Below are positions 46,421 through 58,151 of a DNA stretch of 64,000 nt, piece by piece. A program made the translations under genes and the position numbers. The notes below the pieces were generated by a model. That model saw only the letters and a list, made by a program, of their open reading frames with translations, had not been told where the DNA came from and searched no databases. Each line of letters starts with the position of its first letter. Position 1 is the first letter of the stretch. Location: the NCBI GenBank assembly GCA_037043015.1, contig CM073321.1, positions 32,900,101 through 32,964,100 of the forward strand. Direction: 5' to 3'. This stretch comes from Bryum argenteum (taxonomy: Eukaryota; Streptophyta; Bryopsida; Bryales; Bryaceae).

Positions 46421-49286
46421 GTCTTACTCGTCTAGCTGACTTATTGACTTGAAGAATTGTAGTAACTATTTATTAACATTTATAGAGTTATTGTAGAAAC
46501 TTTTTACTTTTTGGATAGATATAATATTATAGATGCGAAAAAGTATCAAAAAGTTACTTAAAAAGCTATAAAAAATAGAAAGCTTTCAATAAAGGTAAGC
46601 TGATAGAAATTAGTAAAAGTAATTATAATTGATGAATGAAAAAAAAACCGATGGATGAGAAATCCAGGTTGGATGAAGAAGTCGCGTCGCTCGCAAACGG
46701 GCGCGCGAGTCTGTATAAAACTGTTCCGAATTTTATAAAAAGCACGGCATTTCGGAGTAGATTTGCGCGTCTTCTGTTTCTCGTCTTCCGATCTTCCTGT
46801 GGATTTAGTTTTCTGCAAACGTGTATGATGTTTATCATGCGATAGTAGTTGTGTGGCTCTGTTGTTTGGTGGTGCTTAATTTGACGAGCGAGGGTTACGG
46901 TAACGCGCCTGGTGGAGGCGGTAGACAGTGTGAGAAAAGAGATCAGTAACGAAGTTGATGATCAAGCAGGAAGCGGCGCTGTGAACGGGAGAATTGCGGA
47001 ACAAAGCAATTCGGGGTTGGGGACGATACCAACTGTGTGTGCGTGGTTCACGACACCGAATATGGCGATATCACTGAAGGTTTTCATATTCTGAGTCTAT
47101 CCCTGAAAGCATTTTTAATATCCACGTCCTCACATTCTCTAAGTGCTCGTTCATTTCTCTTTTTGATTTGTCAGAGAGAAATGGGAGAAGGTGGAAAGTC
47201 ATAAATCTCAAGATTAGGCCACTGCTTTTAATCAGTTGAATGGACTTGAAATTGAATAGTCGCTCATGATACCTGGATTGAGAGGTACAGCCATGATTAA
47301 GTAAAATAAAAACGAGTAGAGTTCCTTGGAATGTGATTGAGATGCGATAAGTGAAAGGAAACAAACAAGATTCCGTGAATATTGATTGAGATGCTCCAGC
47401 ATGAGATGAGAAAAGTGAGAAACTGTAGCAGGATCTCAAAGTGCAAGTTCTACTGATCTTGAGAATCATCGAAGGTCTGGCGTTTGAGAAAAGCATTGCT
47501 TAGCGGGTCACTGTGAGATCATCAACATTTGTGTTCAGTTGATTACCCGTTCTTCCTTCCCTAGTTGACAATCGAATTGAAGAAGGGAAAAAGGAAGGTC
47601 GATCGAAAAAGCTATGGTGAAGCTGAGGCTGGAACGAAGTGCATGAAATTAGCAGATTGACGGAACCTAGAGAGTGAGCATTGGTCATCGAGAATCGAGT
47701 GAAGATGGTCATCAGAAGATGTGATCGAAGCTGCTGATTGGATGTCATGCTCGAGTGCCAAAATTGAAGTGGCGTTTGCTAATCAAAGCGAGCAACAGCT
47801 GCAGCAGGAACGAACGAAGAAAGGGGTCGAGCTGTTTGGAGGAGTTTGTGCCTGCAGATCAAACTGAGCAGGATTGATCAAGAGTTAAGTGATTTCCTCA
47901 AGGTCGCAGATTCGGTGGATGCTGTGTGCAATTGAACAAGACCGGGTATTCATTCTTCTGATCAGCAGTGCTGGAGTATCGATTGATTGCGAAGCAGTTG
48001 CAGGTTGGAGTTACATGCTGTAGATGGATTAGAAGTTTGAAATCTTTTTGTATAAACTTGATCATAAGCTGTATAGCTTGAGTATTGCATTGCATCTGAT
48101 TGTACATGGATTGGGTAAGAAATGAATCAAATTGGGTAGGAATTTGAAAGAGTTTCACTCGTCGAAGTATTTCGGTGAAATTAGGGATTCCTGTCTGCGA
48201 CTGCTGAAAATCGCACGGTCTTGGGGGTTACTTCGGACGGCAATGGGGTCCCTTTGTCCACGGCTTTAGGTCCGCAGTGCACAGCAATAGGTCCCTCGCA
48301 GAATTTCTCACATATTTTTCTGCATACTTTGATTGAATTTAAGTTTCAATCCATACGGTCGAAAACTACAAATTTTGATATACAAACTAATTGGACAGCT
48401 TTGAACAAGATCCTACGGTTGGATTTTCCAAATTCAACTCTAAAATTGAAAGATCAATTTCCAAAATACCCCAATTAGACAAGTTTGTTCGAAATTCGTT
48501 TGAAAACTAAGTGTTGAGTTTTGAGTTTGCCTTTGGTTTTGGAGTAAGTAATAGGATTATTTAAAGAATTTGAATAATAAGACCGAAATTTGAAGTTGAG
48601 TGAGACCTATTGACATAAATTTTAGGGTAAGTCCCTGGGTTTGGGGTTTGACATGTTTTTGGGTATTCTTGGAGTTTTAAGCTATTATTGAGTGTTTGAA
48701 CATGAGATTGAGCTGAGTGTGTGTCTGTGCAGGGCATATTTGCATACATATTGCATGTGTACAAGACCTATTGACTTGAGAGACTTGGAGAGCTGCACAG
48801 AGGTAGGCAGATTCTAAATCATTCCTTGCACCTGGATCTATTGACAAACTGTTCGCTAGGCATTGTGTAAATAGTATCGTATATAATACACTGGGACTGG
48901 ACCTATTGACTAAATATTTATGTGTATTATTTCAAAATATTATATCGGCATTTTGACTAGGTGATAGTCTGCATTTGGGTCTATTGACATAACCTGAACT
49001 ATTGACCAGAACTATTGACTTCCCTTAGAATACTAGACAGGACAGGGACTGCATTGAGTCTAGATCTAGTGCATTGGTAATGACAGTAACCCAAATTGAG
49101 TGATCCCTGGGTATAAGAGTGAATCGCCGCAAGACAAGCCCTCAGGTACGTTTATACATAGTTACATTTATACCGCGAATACATGTGACCTTAGTCACAA
49201 TACGACAGACTATTTTGCTTTTCTACCGTTGAACCACACTATACTGAAAGTAGTTTAGACTAGGGCAAAATCCCTACTACAATAAT
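46421..49286. other. Spacer; no recognisable gene, CTATTGAC cluster in right part
   Basis: A short plus-strand frame (46912-47094, starting with GTG rather than ATG) gives GSGAVNGRIAEQSNSGLGT with no recognised domain. From about 48600 to 49025 the octamer CTATTGAC occurs about seven times, all on the plus strand, for example near 48608, 48768, 48839, 48903, 48981, 48998 and 49011. Confidence 0.4.
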
Positions 49287-50900
49287 TCACGATTCAAGAC
49301 AAAAATTCTTTGCTTTTGCATCCCAATTAGGCGGGAGCATGAAGGGGAGCTCAGTATCAGGGTCAATAATCTCTTCAAGCCCATAGCGGATGAAGAACTT
49401 TGACCACGAGTGGTAGACTTCTTTTGAGGCTGCGATTGTGAGCATCTCATTCCGAAGGTCAGATGACTTTATAATTGTGTCCTTGGTGTTTGTGTTGAGG
49501 CTCACGAAGCGCTTCACCATGGCAGCAGCAAATACCTGGAACCGCGGATGTCAAAAAAAAGAGAATGATACTACATTGAAAATAAAAAATGAAGGAAATT
49601 TAAGCTCGACTCGAGCTAAACCAACTTACGTCGTATCTCTTGCGCATCTTCGCGTGGTTCTTTGACTCCTTCCGGTTTGGCTTCTTCATCTTTATGGGGT
49701 AGCCGCACGCCTTCCACACACTACGGCGCCCATAATATTTGTCGCCTAAGAAGGAGTGAAAGTCTCAGCGTTGTTTGTCTTGTTCGCCATCCCGGACACG
49801 TCCATGATTACCTTGGGGTCCTTGTGCCAAGCCACGTGGGCCTTCTAGGTTCTAAAGGCGGCGATTTTCCTCCCATCTATTTTGTTTTCCCAAATCAACT
49901 CCTTTGCAGCCTGAATATGGTGCTGCCGATCAATGAGCCGGAACTTGCAAGTTGAAGTAAGAGTCTTCCAGTTCCATACCGCCGGTGGCTCATAAATTTT
50001 GGGCATGATGACAATGGTCGGCTTAGAACTGACGTCTATAGAGTTGGTCAGGATAGTCTTGTAGTATTTTATCCTGGAGGTCTCTAGCGCACGACTGACG
50101 TACTTACTCGATGACAGTTGAAGGAGGTTGACATCAACATCTACCGGATAAGAGTCGACGCCAATAACATATCAGTCCGCGCACTTCTATCAGTAATCTG
50201 CCAGTGTCTTCTTAGCTTCATCATGGTTTATTGCCTTCTTAGACACAACTGCCTTCATCGTAGGATTCATGAAGGTCACAACACTGCCATTAGTGGCGCT
50301 CTTAGATTTCTTTGAGCGAGAAGTTATAGGGTTGGGGCTTGGGCGCTTCCTCCCTTGACCTTTCTGTGCTTCATCCCGTGTAGCAAGACTCGATCGAGCA
50401 GTCTCTAATTGCAAACCCAACTGCAGTACAAGAGGTCCTCCCGGCTTCTTGCCCATCTCTATGGTTGCCTCATAATTAGTAAGGGACTTCCAGATGTTTG
50501 TGGTGTGGCACTGTAGAAGATGCTCTTTGAAGGGGAGACGTCCAAGATCTTGCCAAAAATATGGCTTTCTAGAGCGGGACTCGCCTTCGACATAAGGTGC
50601 TCTTTAATGACCTCATGACAGTATCTCACTTCGTTTGGCGGGAAAACAATTGTGAAGACATAATCCATGCCATCACTCACTTCAAGCTTGACTAGGAGGT
50701 ACACATTCTCGTAGGCGACAGTAGTTATGCAGATGTCCACGACGATTTAAGCTGTCAACCTGGTACAAGCCATTCCTCGTAATAACCACAACATTTTGAA
50801 GATTTAGCTTCATGTCCTCCTTGGGAAAAGGATACCATGGAGGAATGCAAAAGGTCCTACCAATGTCAGATATGAGCAACCACTTAGCTCGACTCAAGCT
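49287..50900 (-). pseudogene. Second ParB-like domain gene, transposon-type, broken
   Basis: Minus-strand coding can be followed from about 50900. It begins with TFCIPPWYPFPKEDMKLNLQ and NVVVITRNGLYQVDSLN, then after a frameshift near 50745 LEVSDGMDYVFTIVFPPNEV. A basic stretch follows (RKRPSPNPITSRSKKSKSAT). After three in-frame stops near 50150-50190 comes VDVNLLQLSSSKYVSRALE, IKYYKTILTN, PKIYEPPAVW and KFRLIDRQHHIQAAKELI. The last resembles the DGQHRxxAAk motif of ParB-like domains, with DGQHR changed to DRQHH. Then follow VAWHKDPKVIMDVSGMANKT, a frameshift, KYYGRRSVWKACGYPIKMKK, a donor (RYD then GTAAG), and a last exon 49520-49287. I recognise no other domain. It differs from the gene at 14957-19720 and has no methyltransferase part that I can see. 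Confidence 0.45.
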
Positions 50901-51722
50901 AAAATTCTGTACAGTGTATAATCGTTTAACATGGTATAGCTACCAATATCAACGGTATGGGCATCATATGGGCATCACATGTCTATGGCTGCTGAAGTAT
51001 TTAGCTTAACTCGAGCTATATCTTTGCGGAACATGCGATCGGTATACATGGTATGAATACCAATATCTAAGTTTCAAAGATCTGACGTCTATAATTTCCG
51101 GAGTATTTAGCTCGACTCGAGCTAAAACTCCGTACAACATGTAATTGCTTATCATGGTAAACCTACCAAGACCTACGCTTTGAGCACGAGTAGACTATTA
51201 CTTCTGGAGTATTTGGTTCGAGTCAAGCTAAAACTTTGTGAAGTAAATAGTGGAACATGGAATTCTATCACAACCAATGTTTCAGTTGAATATGGTCAAC
51301 GATTTATAATGGATTTAGCTTGAGTCGAGCTCAAACTCTATAGAAATATGACATGTGCATCATGGAATGCGGTCATATTATGTATTTCACTCGTTTATTA
51401 GTTGATATATTTGCCGTTGAGAATAGAGTGGATCACGGAATTCGATCAAAGTGTCAAACATGGTTCTTTTTTCTCGTTAACATCCGAAGAATTTAGCTCG
51501 ACTGGAGTTAAAACCATGCAAGAAATGGCAATTTGTACTTTTGCACCGAACTAGTACGTACTCTAAAGGCTTCTGATGTCAAAGACACTAGGAGTATTTA
51601 GCTCGACTCGAGCTAAATATCCATAGAAAGGGAGATAATGTAGTTTGAAATTCATCAAGGCACGGCGTTTTGAGAGCTTGATGTAAGGATTTTTAGAATA
51701 TTTAGCTCGATTCAAGCTAAAA
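50884..51722. promoter_or_regulatory. Array of eight palindromic sites spaced about 105 bp
   Basis: The consensus TTAGCTCGACTCGAGCTAA is a 19-bp palindrome around one central base. Copies start at about 50884, 51001, 51107, 51213, 51315, 51493, 51598 and 51702; those at 51107 and 51598 are perfect, the others have one to four changes. The intervals are 117, 106, 106, 102, 178, 105 and 104 bp, near whole numbers of DNA turns (about 10 or 17). Short flanks are shared (GGAGTAT before, AACT after), while sequence between sites has diverged. A further copy, slightly altered, lies at about 49600-49620 in the intron of the neighbouring minus-strand gene. The array sits just upstream of that gene's 5' end, as expected of binding sites for a dimeric protein. 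Confidence 0.8.
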
Positions 51723-53128
51723 CTTCAAGATTAATATATCACACGCTCGTGGTTCCACGTGACATTATACCCCTAATGTGTATTTCTATTTTAGTCATGA
51801 TGAGATAAGGCCACTAATTTAGTACGAATCAAGGTAAAAAGTTCGAAAATGATTAAATGTAGTGACGAAGCTGCAGATATATGAGCTAAAGTGACATCGA
51901 GCTAAACATCTAAGCATAACAGGTTGGGGCTATCACGCACAAGATATTGACAAGAACGTGGTTTCAAAAATCACAGAAACAAAGCAAATTCTCAACATAC
52001 CTAACAATAATGCAAGAAACAGTAGGAAGAAGACGCGCGAACCCTAACGCGAATGAGAGCGGATGTGAAATTTGGGAGTGAAGATTGCGAATAACGAGGA
52101 AGACAAAGTGCACAAAGAATAACAAAACAAGCGTGAGCGTGAAAAACAAGGAGGGCGCGTGTGTATAGGCAGATAGGCGCGACATGAAGTGTGAACGTAA
52201 AGAGCGAAAGAGTGGAAGAGCGATAGAAGAGAGGAGCGCAAGAGCAACAATAGCAGGAGGAGGAAGTCCTCTGCAAGAAGAGGTACGCAAGGAGGCTGCT
52301 CCCGCCTTGACCCGCTGCCCTCCCCCCTTTGCCGCCTTTGCCATGCTGTCCGGGTCTGCCCGAAGCTGCCCGGGGCTGCTTGGGCTGCTTGGCCTGCCTT
52401 AGGTACTTATAAATATTGTCTTTTTGAAAACGCTAAAATTTGAACTTTTTCTTAATGCTTTGGAAGTTTGGTGTCTTAGGAACCACATCCAGTTTACGGA
52501 ACCACATTTAGATCTATAGATTGTTCACATGAACTTTTCAAACATACAATTTGCAAGGTTTTCTTTGTATAAGAAAACTTACCAATTCGTCAAAAGTCAA
52601 AACTAGTTAGATTGGTCATTGCTCCTTTCAGTCTCTGTCCATTTTATCACATAATATGTGATTTGAGCACTCATATCAATTTCTAAGTACCAATAATATT
52701 ACCTATTCTAGGAATTTTATTAGTATTGTTCTAATTTAGGGTTTAAGATATTTATATTATCTTTGGAGAACAACATCATAAGACATATAGAATCCATGTT
52801 TTATAATACATCTAATTTGTCTTTGAAACCCCCGGGCCTTTGTTGAAGTGACCAGAACTTTCAAAAATAGAATAAAAGTAATTAAGAGGAGAGAAAAAAT
52901 ATATGTAAATCTTAGACTAGCTAATAAGTACAATATGAACATGATGGAGCAATAAAAGAAATCATAGGGAATACGGATTTATATAGTGGATTTTGGTTGC
53001 AAGTACTTACGAAAAAAATAGAAAAAAATAGACGGAAAATAGTTAAATAGAGAGAAAAAATAATTTTTAATCTTGGAGCAGCTAATCTGTACCTTATGAA
53101 CATGATGGAGCAATATAAATAAATCTTA
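51723..53128. other. Spacer without a recognisable gene
   Basis: Possible outer end of the element carrying the palindrome array. Contains a purine-rich stretch at 52180-52290 that gives arginine/glutamate-rich frames, then AT-rich sequence. Two blocks resembling each other (about 52860-52960 and 53035-53120, both with GAGAGAAAAAATA...AATCTT and AACATGATGGAGCAAT) form a direct repeat about 175 bp apart. Confidence 0.4.
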
Positions 53129-55509
53129 CGAGTAGTAGAGGAAAAGAGTGTCCCTTTTGACAGTTTTTAACGCGGTTTAATGTGGTTTAACGGGGACAGA
53201 ATTGTTGACGCAAATAAATTAAAAATGTCATGGACGTCTTTATAGTTTAACGTGTCCTCTTAAAGCATGTAAAACGAGTTACCATGATTGAACATTCTAT
53301 GTTAAAAGACGTCATTCCAGTTGGAGGAAGTTACCTAGGGTCAGTAACTTGGTAAGTAAATTCCTTTTCACCTTGGCTTTTCCCGCGTTTGTACATTCCA
53401 CGTGGGACAAGCTTTCGTTGTTGTGATGGATGAAATTCGATCTGATGTGGCATCAGAAATCTGACGTGGCATTTAAATTTCAATGGCTCAGATCGTGACA
53501 CGAATGTGCGTCTACACAAACTTCGAACACGGACGCACATTTAAATTTCGATGGCTCAAATGTGCGTCCGTGTTCGGAGTTTGTGTCAAAAGAAAAAGAG
53601 GATAGTCTCCACGTTGACGCTGATTAACACTTGTGTCCTATGTTTTAACGAGATTTTCGAAACGTCCTTAGACGTCGGATGACGTTGGGCACGTCTGTAG
53701 TGAACGTAGAAATTCTCGATTTGGTGTCAATAATGACACAATGTTTTATTAATTGTGATGATGTTTAACACATGTGTTACAAATTTTAACACGTTAACGT
53801 AAACGCATCTAAACCTATGGTGACATGCGCTGCGTCACTAATGACGCATCCACATTAGAATTGTAAAGAGAAATACAATAAAGTGTCAACGTTGACACTT
53901 ATTAACGTATGTGTCCAATGTTTCGACGCTTCTTTAGGAAAGTTAACGTCGGCAGACATCGGATGATGTCTTGCACGTCATCGGAAACGCGTGGAATCCG
54001 GACACAAGCGTGACACAAATATTTGTTCATTTTGACACTGTTAAACACATGTGTCACAACTTCTAACGCAATGACGTAAACAACTGTACATGTATCGTGA
54101 CGTGCGCAACGTCACTAGTGACGCATCCAATTTCCTTCTATGTGTCACAAGTGACACCATGCACTGTTCAGTTTGATGCATAGTTAGCGTCCTAAATGAC
54201 ACATGCACACAATCATAAACATGAACGACAATGTCATCTATAACGTTACAAGACACGTTCCATGACGCATGTCAAACGTCATGCATAGCACACTTTTACA
54301 TAAAATAAAACGCAACATAACTTGTATTACTGACGTCACTTAAACGTTCATAGAAATACATAAAGGCTACATGTACAGAATGCTAGCAAACACCGATCTC
54401 GTGAAAATGGCATAAGTCTACATCTTGGAAAGCCAGATTTCCATGGGTCTCGGATTACCGTCACGTGGGGGGCTGCCGATTCAGAGATTCTTCTTGATTT
54501 GCACAGCCGACATCATCGAGCTGGTGGTATCTTAATTTGAACACACCATCAATTGAAACATTGCTAAAGAGGTTGTCGATTGAAAATACCTTTTTGACGC
54601 TCTTATGACGCGAAAATTGACTCACAATTCACCATGAGGTGGTATAGCAATTCAAAAGGACCGAAGTCCTAAACTCACGACTGCTTCTTGGCTACCCGGC
54701 GCAAACAAACATGCTGAGAGCCTCGAAACCCTACGGGTCGCCAAGAAGCCACCATACTGCTCTCGTGCGCAGCCACTCTCAAACTTTGTCACGCCTACTT
54801 CGATCTTTGTCTCATCTTGCGGCACTAACATTTCAGGCGCTTCATACGTTTTTTCTTCCAATGTTGCACAGATACATCATCAGCAAAAGCCAAACCCTAC
54901 CTCTAGCTTTGGTCAACAAGGCTCACAATTACGGAGAGGAAAGATGTCTTCCGCTATTATGGCGCCAAAGAGGAGATGCAGGGGTTCAACTTCGGAGGCA
55001 AAAGCATGCGCAGACAAGAATTGACGATACTGCATGGTTTTGAAAAATAATATGCCGTAAAGAAGCGCAATCAATAAACACTTGCAATGCCTTTCAAGAA
55101 TAGTAGCGAGTAAGAGACGGTAAGGGTGAGTTCGAGCGAGTAGACTATTACCTTGGCCCTCATGGTTTGCGAACACGCTCGGATATCAGCAGCCGCAAGT
55201 AAGTTTGTGAAAGAGACTAGAATAAAGGAGAAAAAGGGTATATGAAGAAGATACCTCGTAAAACCCTAGTTGTGCTTACGTGGCTATGGGGGCAAGCTTG
55301 TCGTTCCACGTTGGAAATATCGAGCAGGTATCGGGGCCAACGTGTCGGTCAGCATCCAGAGTAACGTTTTCTTTAACGCGTGTACACAAAATTTTACGTC
55401 ATTGGGAATATTAGGTGACATAGACGTCAACAAAATCAACGTTAGCATGCGTTACAACGTGTTAAAATGCGTTACAACGTGTTACTCGGTACACTGTTTC
55501 CATCTAGTG
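53129..55509 (-). mobile_element. Second CACTA-like element family, non-autonomous
   Basis: The right tip reads CATCTAGTG, ending at 55509. Its reverse complement, CACTAGATGGAAACAGTGTACC, in two parts CACTAGATGG and AAACAGTGTACC, resembles the left tip at 53129 (CGAGTAGTAGAGG, then AAAAGAGTGTCCC). The 3-bp TTA lies immediately outside both ends (53126-53128 and 55510-55512). Subterminal zones are rich in TGACAC/GTGTCA and ACGTCA/TGACGT motifs (53180-54340 and 55370-55480). A core at 53340-53480 shares phrases with the GATGTCT family in the opposite orientation (CCACGTGG, GATGAAATTC, TCTGATGTGGCA). The left tip does not begin with a clean CACTA, so the exact left border is less sure. No intact transposase is present; a 69-codon minus-strand frame at 54652-54861 is unidentified. 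Confidence 0.6.
53515..53588. repeat. Short near-perfect palindrome inside the CACTA-like element
   Basis: ACACAAACTTCGAACACGGA then CGCACATTT pairs with AAATGTGCGTCCGTGTTCGG then AGTTTGTGT across a short loop containing TCGATGGC. Only a few positions fail to pair. It could form a cruciform or an RNA hairpin. Confidence 0.8.
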
Positions 55510-56230
55510 TTATACTAGAGCTCGTTGAATACTGCTTTTGATTGCACACACCACTAAACCTAAATTCCGTTAAAATGACAATATTTCGGTAAAATGGCAC
55601 GATTTTGGGGTGAGAAAATGAGAAAAACATGAAGAGATATACGTGAAATGGGGACGTTGTGGGGATAATATGGAAAAAAGGGAGAGATTTTGGCAGAATT
55701 TTCAAGCAAAAACCAGAAAACTTAGCGAGAATTTGGCAAAAAAGACCAAGATTCATATAGTTTAAAAGTAAAGCATCGGAGAGTTTGTGCAGTATGCACT
55801 AATTGTCAACACATTATTAAGAATCATCACCAGTCTATTGAACTGCAACCCTATAACAATACAAGGTATTAGAACTTTGAAGTTTTATTTCCTAATATAA
55901 GTGGTACTATACCTCCCTCCTCTATCCTATAATAGGACCCTCCATCAGAATTCATGAACCCAATAATGTATCTGGGAAGATTATCCCAAAGACAAGGTGA
56001 ATTCCAACACATTCTTGAAAATCACTTCATAACCAGTGTTTACGAATTGCAGTCCTAAAACATGATTACAGGATACAAGAACTTTCAAGTTTTATTTCCT
56101 AATATAAGTGGTACTACACCTGCCTGGCTTCCTCCTCGAACTACATCTTGTACTCCTACCTACAAGGATATAAAATGTTACATGAGGCGGTGCCCCTTTC
56201 TAGAGAGTTTTTGAAAGAAGTTCGTATAAG
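55510..56230. repeat. Duplicated block of about 210 bp, no gene
   Basis: GTTTTATTTCCTAATATAAG followed by TGGTACTA at about 55881-55910 recurs at about 56089-56118. Sequence around each copy (ACTGCAACCCTATAACA / ATTGCAGTCCTAAAACA) is also related, so the unit is about 210 bp and occurs twice. No coding sequence recognised. Confidence 0.6.
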
Positions 56231-56530
56231 CGGAAGCGATGGAAGGCCTTCTTTAGATCCTCCTCCATCTGTCACTCGAAAGGTAAAAATGGTTTAGGGT
56301 AGATTGGTCTCAAGGAGGTTCACACACGCGACAACTATGAATGATCACCGATGTCAAAGTGCATTGCTTGCAAAAGATTGCCGCCCTTGCAAAGAGTGCA
56401 CTTCAACAATTGGTGATACCACAGGTGTCAAATGTAGGAAACTCCTTGTGACCAATCTACCCTAAACCATTCGTACCTTTCGAGTGACATATGAAGGAGG
56501 ATCTAAAGAAGGACGCTTATCGCTTGAGCG
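56231..56530. repeat. Long foldback of about 300 bp
   Basis: Left arm phrases (CTTCTTTAGATCCTCCTCCA, CACTCGAAAGG, GGTTTAGGGTAGATTGGTC, TCACCGATG, AAAGTGCA, TTGCAA) pair in order with right arm phrases (TTGCAA, TGCACTT, TTGGTGA, GACCAATCTACCCTAAACC, CCTTTCGAGTG, GGAGGATCTAAAGAAG). The loop is only about a dozen bases around GATTGCCGCCC. The arms are imperfect but paired over most of about 130 bp. This is the shape of a foldback element or a long plant hairpin precursor. Confidence 0.75.
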
Positions 56531-57026
56531 ACTGCAAAGTCAGAGGATCTGAAGACAAATACTATGCAGCCTCGTAGGCTTGCAATGAATCTTCACTATC
56601 TGAAACTCGTCCGTGAGTCTTTTGATTCCATAAGCCGCTTTTGAGCCTGCTGGTCCGAGACAAGAGTAAGTCTTCTAATTCCACAACCCGCGCGTGAGCC
56701 TTGAGGGACTTAATAGTGACTATTCGTATTCCGTAACTTGTGTGTGATGCTAAATTGCTTGATGGATCTTGTCTGGTGCGTCATTTTTTTCCCCATAGTT
56801 TCATTGGTAGGTTCCCCCACATCTGCATCAAGCTTCATCCTTCTCGACCTCCTCAGTCCGTACTCCTCGACAAACTTTGCTCCCCTGCTCTTCTGGTCGA
56901 GAGTGTTGGGCAGAAATCTAATGCGTAGAATGCAAAAATAATCCACTTGACAGTGCCACTTTCGACTTTCTATTTTTATTTCCCCTTCAATTCATACATC
57001 CTACTCCCGACACATAACATGCAGAG
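56531..57026. other. Spacer between two foldbacks
   Basis: No recognisable gene. Open frames on both strands at 56710-56946 have no domain. Confidence 0.35.
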
Positions 57027-57211
57027 AGGAATGAAGCAAAGAGAAAATAAAAGTAGAGAGTCGGGGCCATGGTACAGACAAAATATGTTCTGGAGTCATC
57101 TCTTGGGATGTATAGAATTGAGTGATTCTTGCACCGAAAGAGATGACTAGAGATCATTGTGTTTGCTCCATGGCCCCAACTCTCTACTTTTATTTTCTCT
57201 TTTGGGATTCC
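57027..57211. repeat. Strong foldback of about 185 bp
   Basis: The left arm includes AAAGAGAAAATAAAAGTAGA then GAG, GGGGCCATGG and AGTCATCTCTT. The right arm has the reverse complements AAGAGATGACT, CCATGGCCCC, then CTC and TCTACTTTTATTTTCTCTTT. Pairing runs over about 75 bp with a bulge in the middle and a loop of about 30 bases around ATGTATAGAATTG. It has the size and shape of a plant microRNA-type precursor or a small foldback element. Confidence 0.8.
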
Positions 57212-58151
57212 TAGCAACATCCTCCAACATTCTTCTTCATTAAGGTGAATCTTGTCTATAGTCCAAGTGATGCATTAGAACTGTGCTGAAAGGGCAATAC
57301 ATTCTTGTGAGGAAACCGTTAATCCCACAACGCCTCCTGAATGCTCCTTCTCCAGTAGTCACAACATCATTATAGTTCTCAACGGCTGCCCAAAACTGTG
57401 TCAAGTTGAAGCCTGGGTCGAAATACTGCTAGTTTAAGGTCATTCTGGACCCCAGATCAGAACGACAGATCGGAATGTGAACCATGAAAATTCAGCGATT
57501 CAATAGTACCGATACACCAACAACTCGACGTCAGACACGTCTTTTCTTTCCCTTAGTTTCATTCAAGTCGCAAACCCTCTCTACCTCCCTCGCCAGCGTC
57601 CGATTAGCTTCATACGTGAAAAGATATGGCTTCGAGCCAACTGCTGTCACGTTTTCTTCCCTTGAGGAGTGTCACCTTGGTAGACCACTGGACGACTGAA
57701 GAGGTACCCATTCCCCTCCCTGGAACAAATGAGGGAGATAGCGAACGTTGTCACCGCCACCGGTGCGTTCCTTTGCCATCTTGGATCCATCATGGAACTA
57801 TGACGGCATCAAACTGTACAAACGAGACACAGATGTACGAAGGACCAATACTTGGTAAATTACGAAGTATTCCACCATCATGTCCAAAGAGATGCTCGCA
57901 TTGACTCCATCTCCACTGTCACTTAATGCCACAGTCCTATTTTGAACCTCTTTTGATCTCATATCGATTTCGTCAATGAGCAACCATACACCTCCCGTGT
58001 TCTTCTCAATCTAGTGATAGGCAACAACGCTAGGAAGAACTTTTCCCTCAGCAAAACAAGGAATGGTGGGCCAAGGACTCTGGGATAGCGTACGAAACGC
58101 TATCATACAAGATCTCGTCGTGCACAACAAACAAAAGATAGGCGGAAATCC
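57212..58151. other. Region 5' of the DUF7869-type pseudogene
   Basis: A plus-strand open frame at 57484-57699 and scattered short stretches (for example ILDPSWNYDGIKLYKRDTDV near 57780-57840) may be decayed 5' exons of the following gene. I recognise no domain. Confidence 0.3.
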
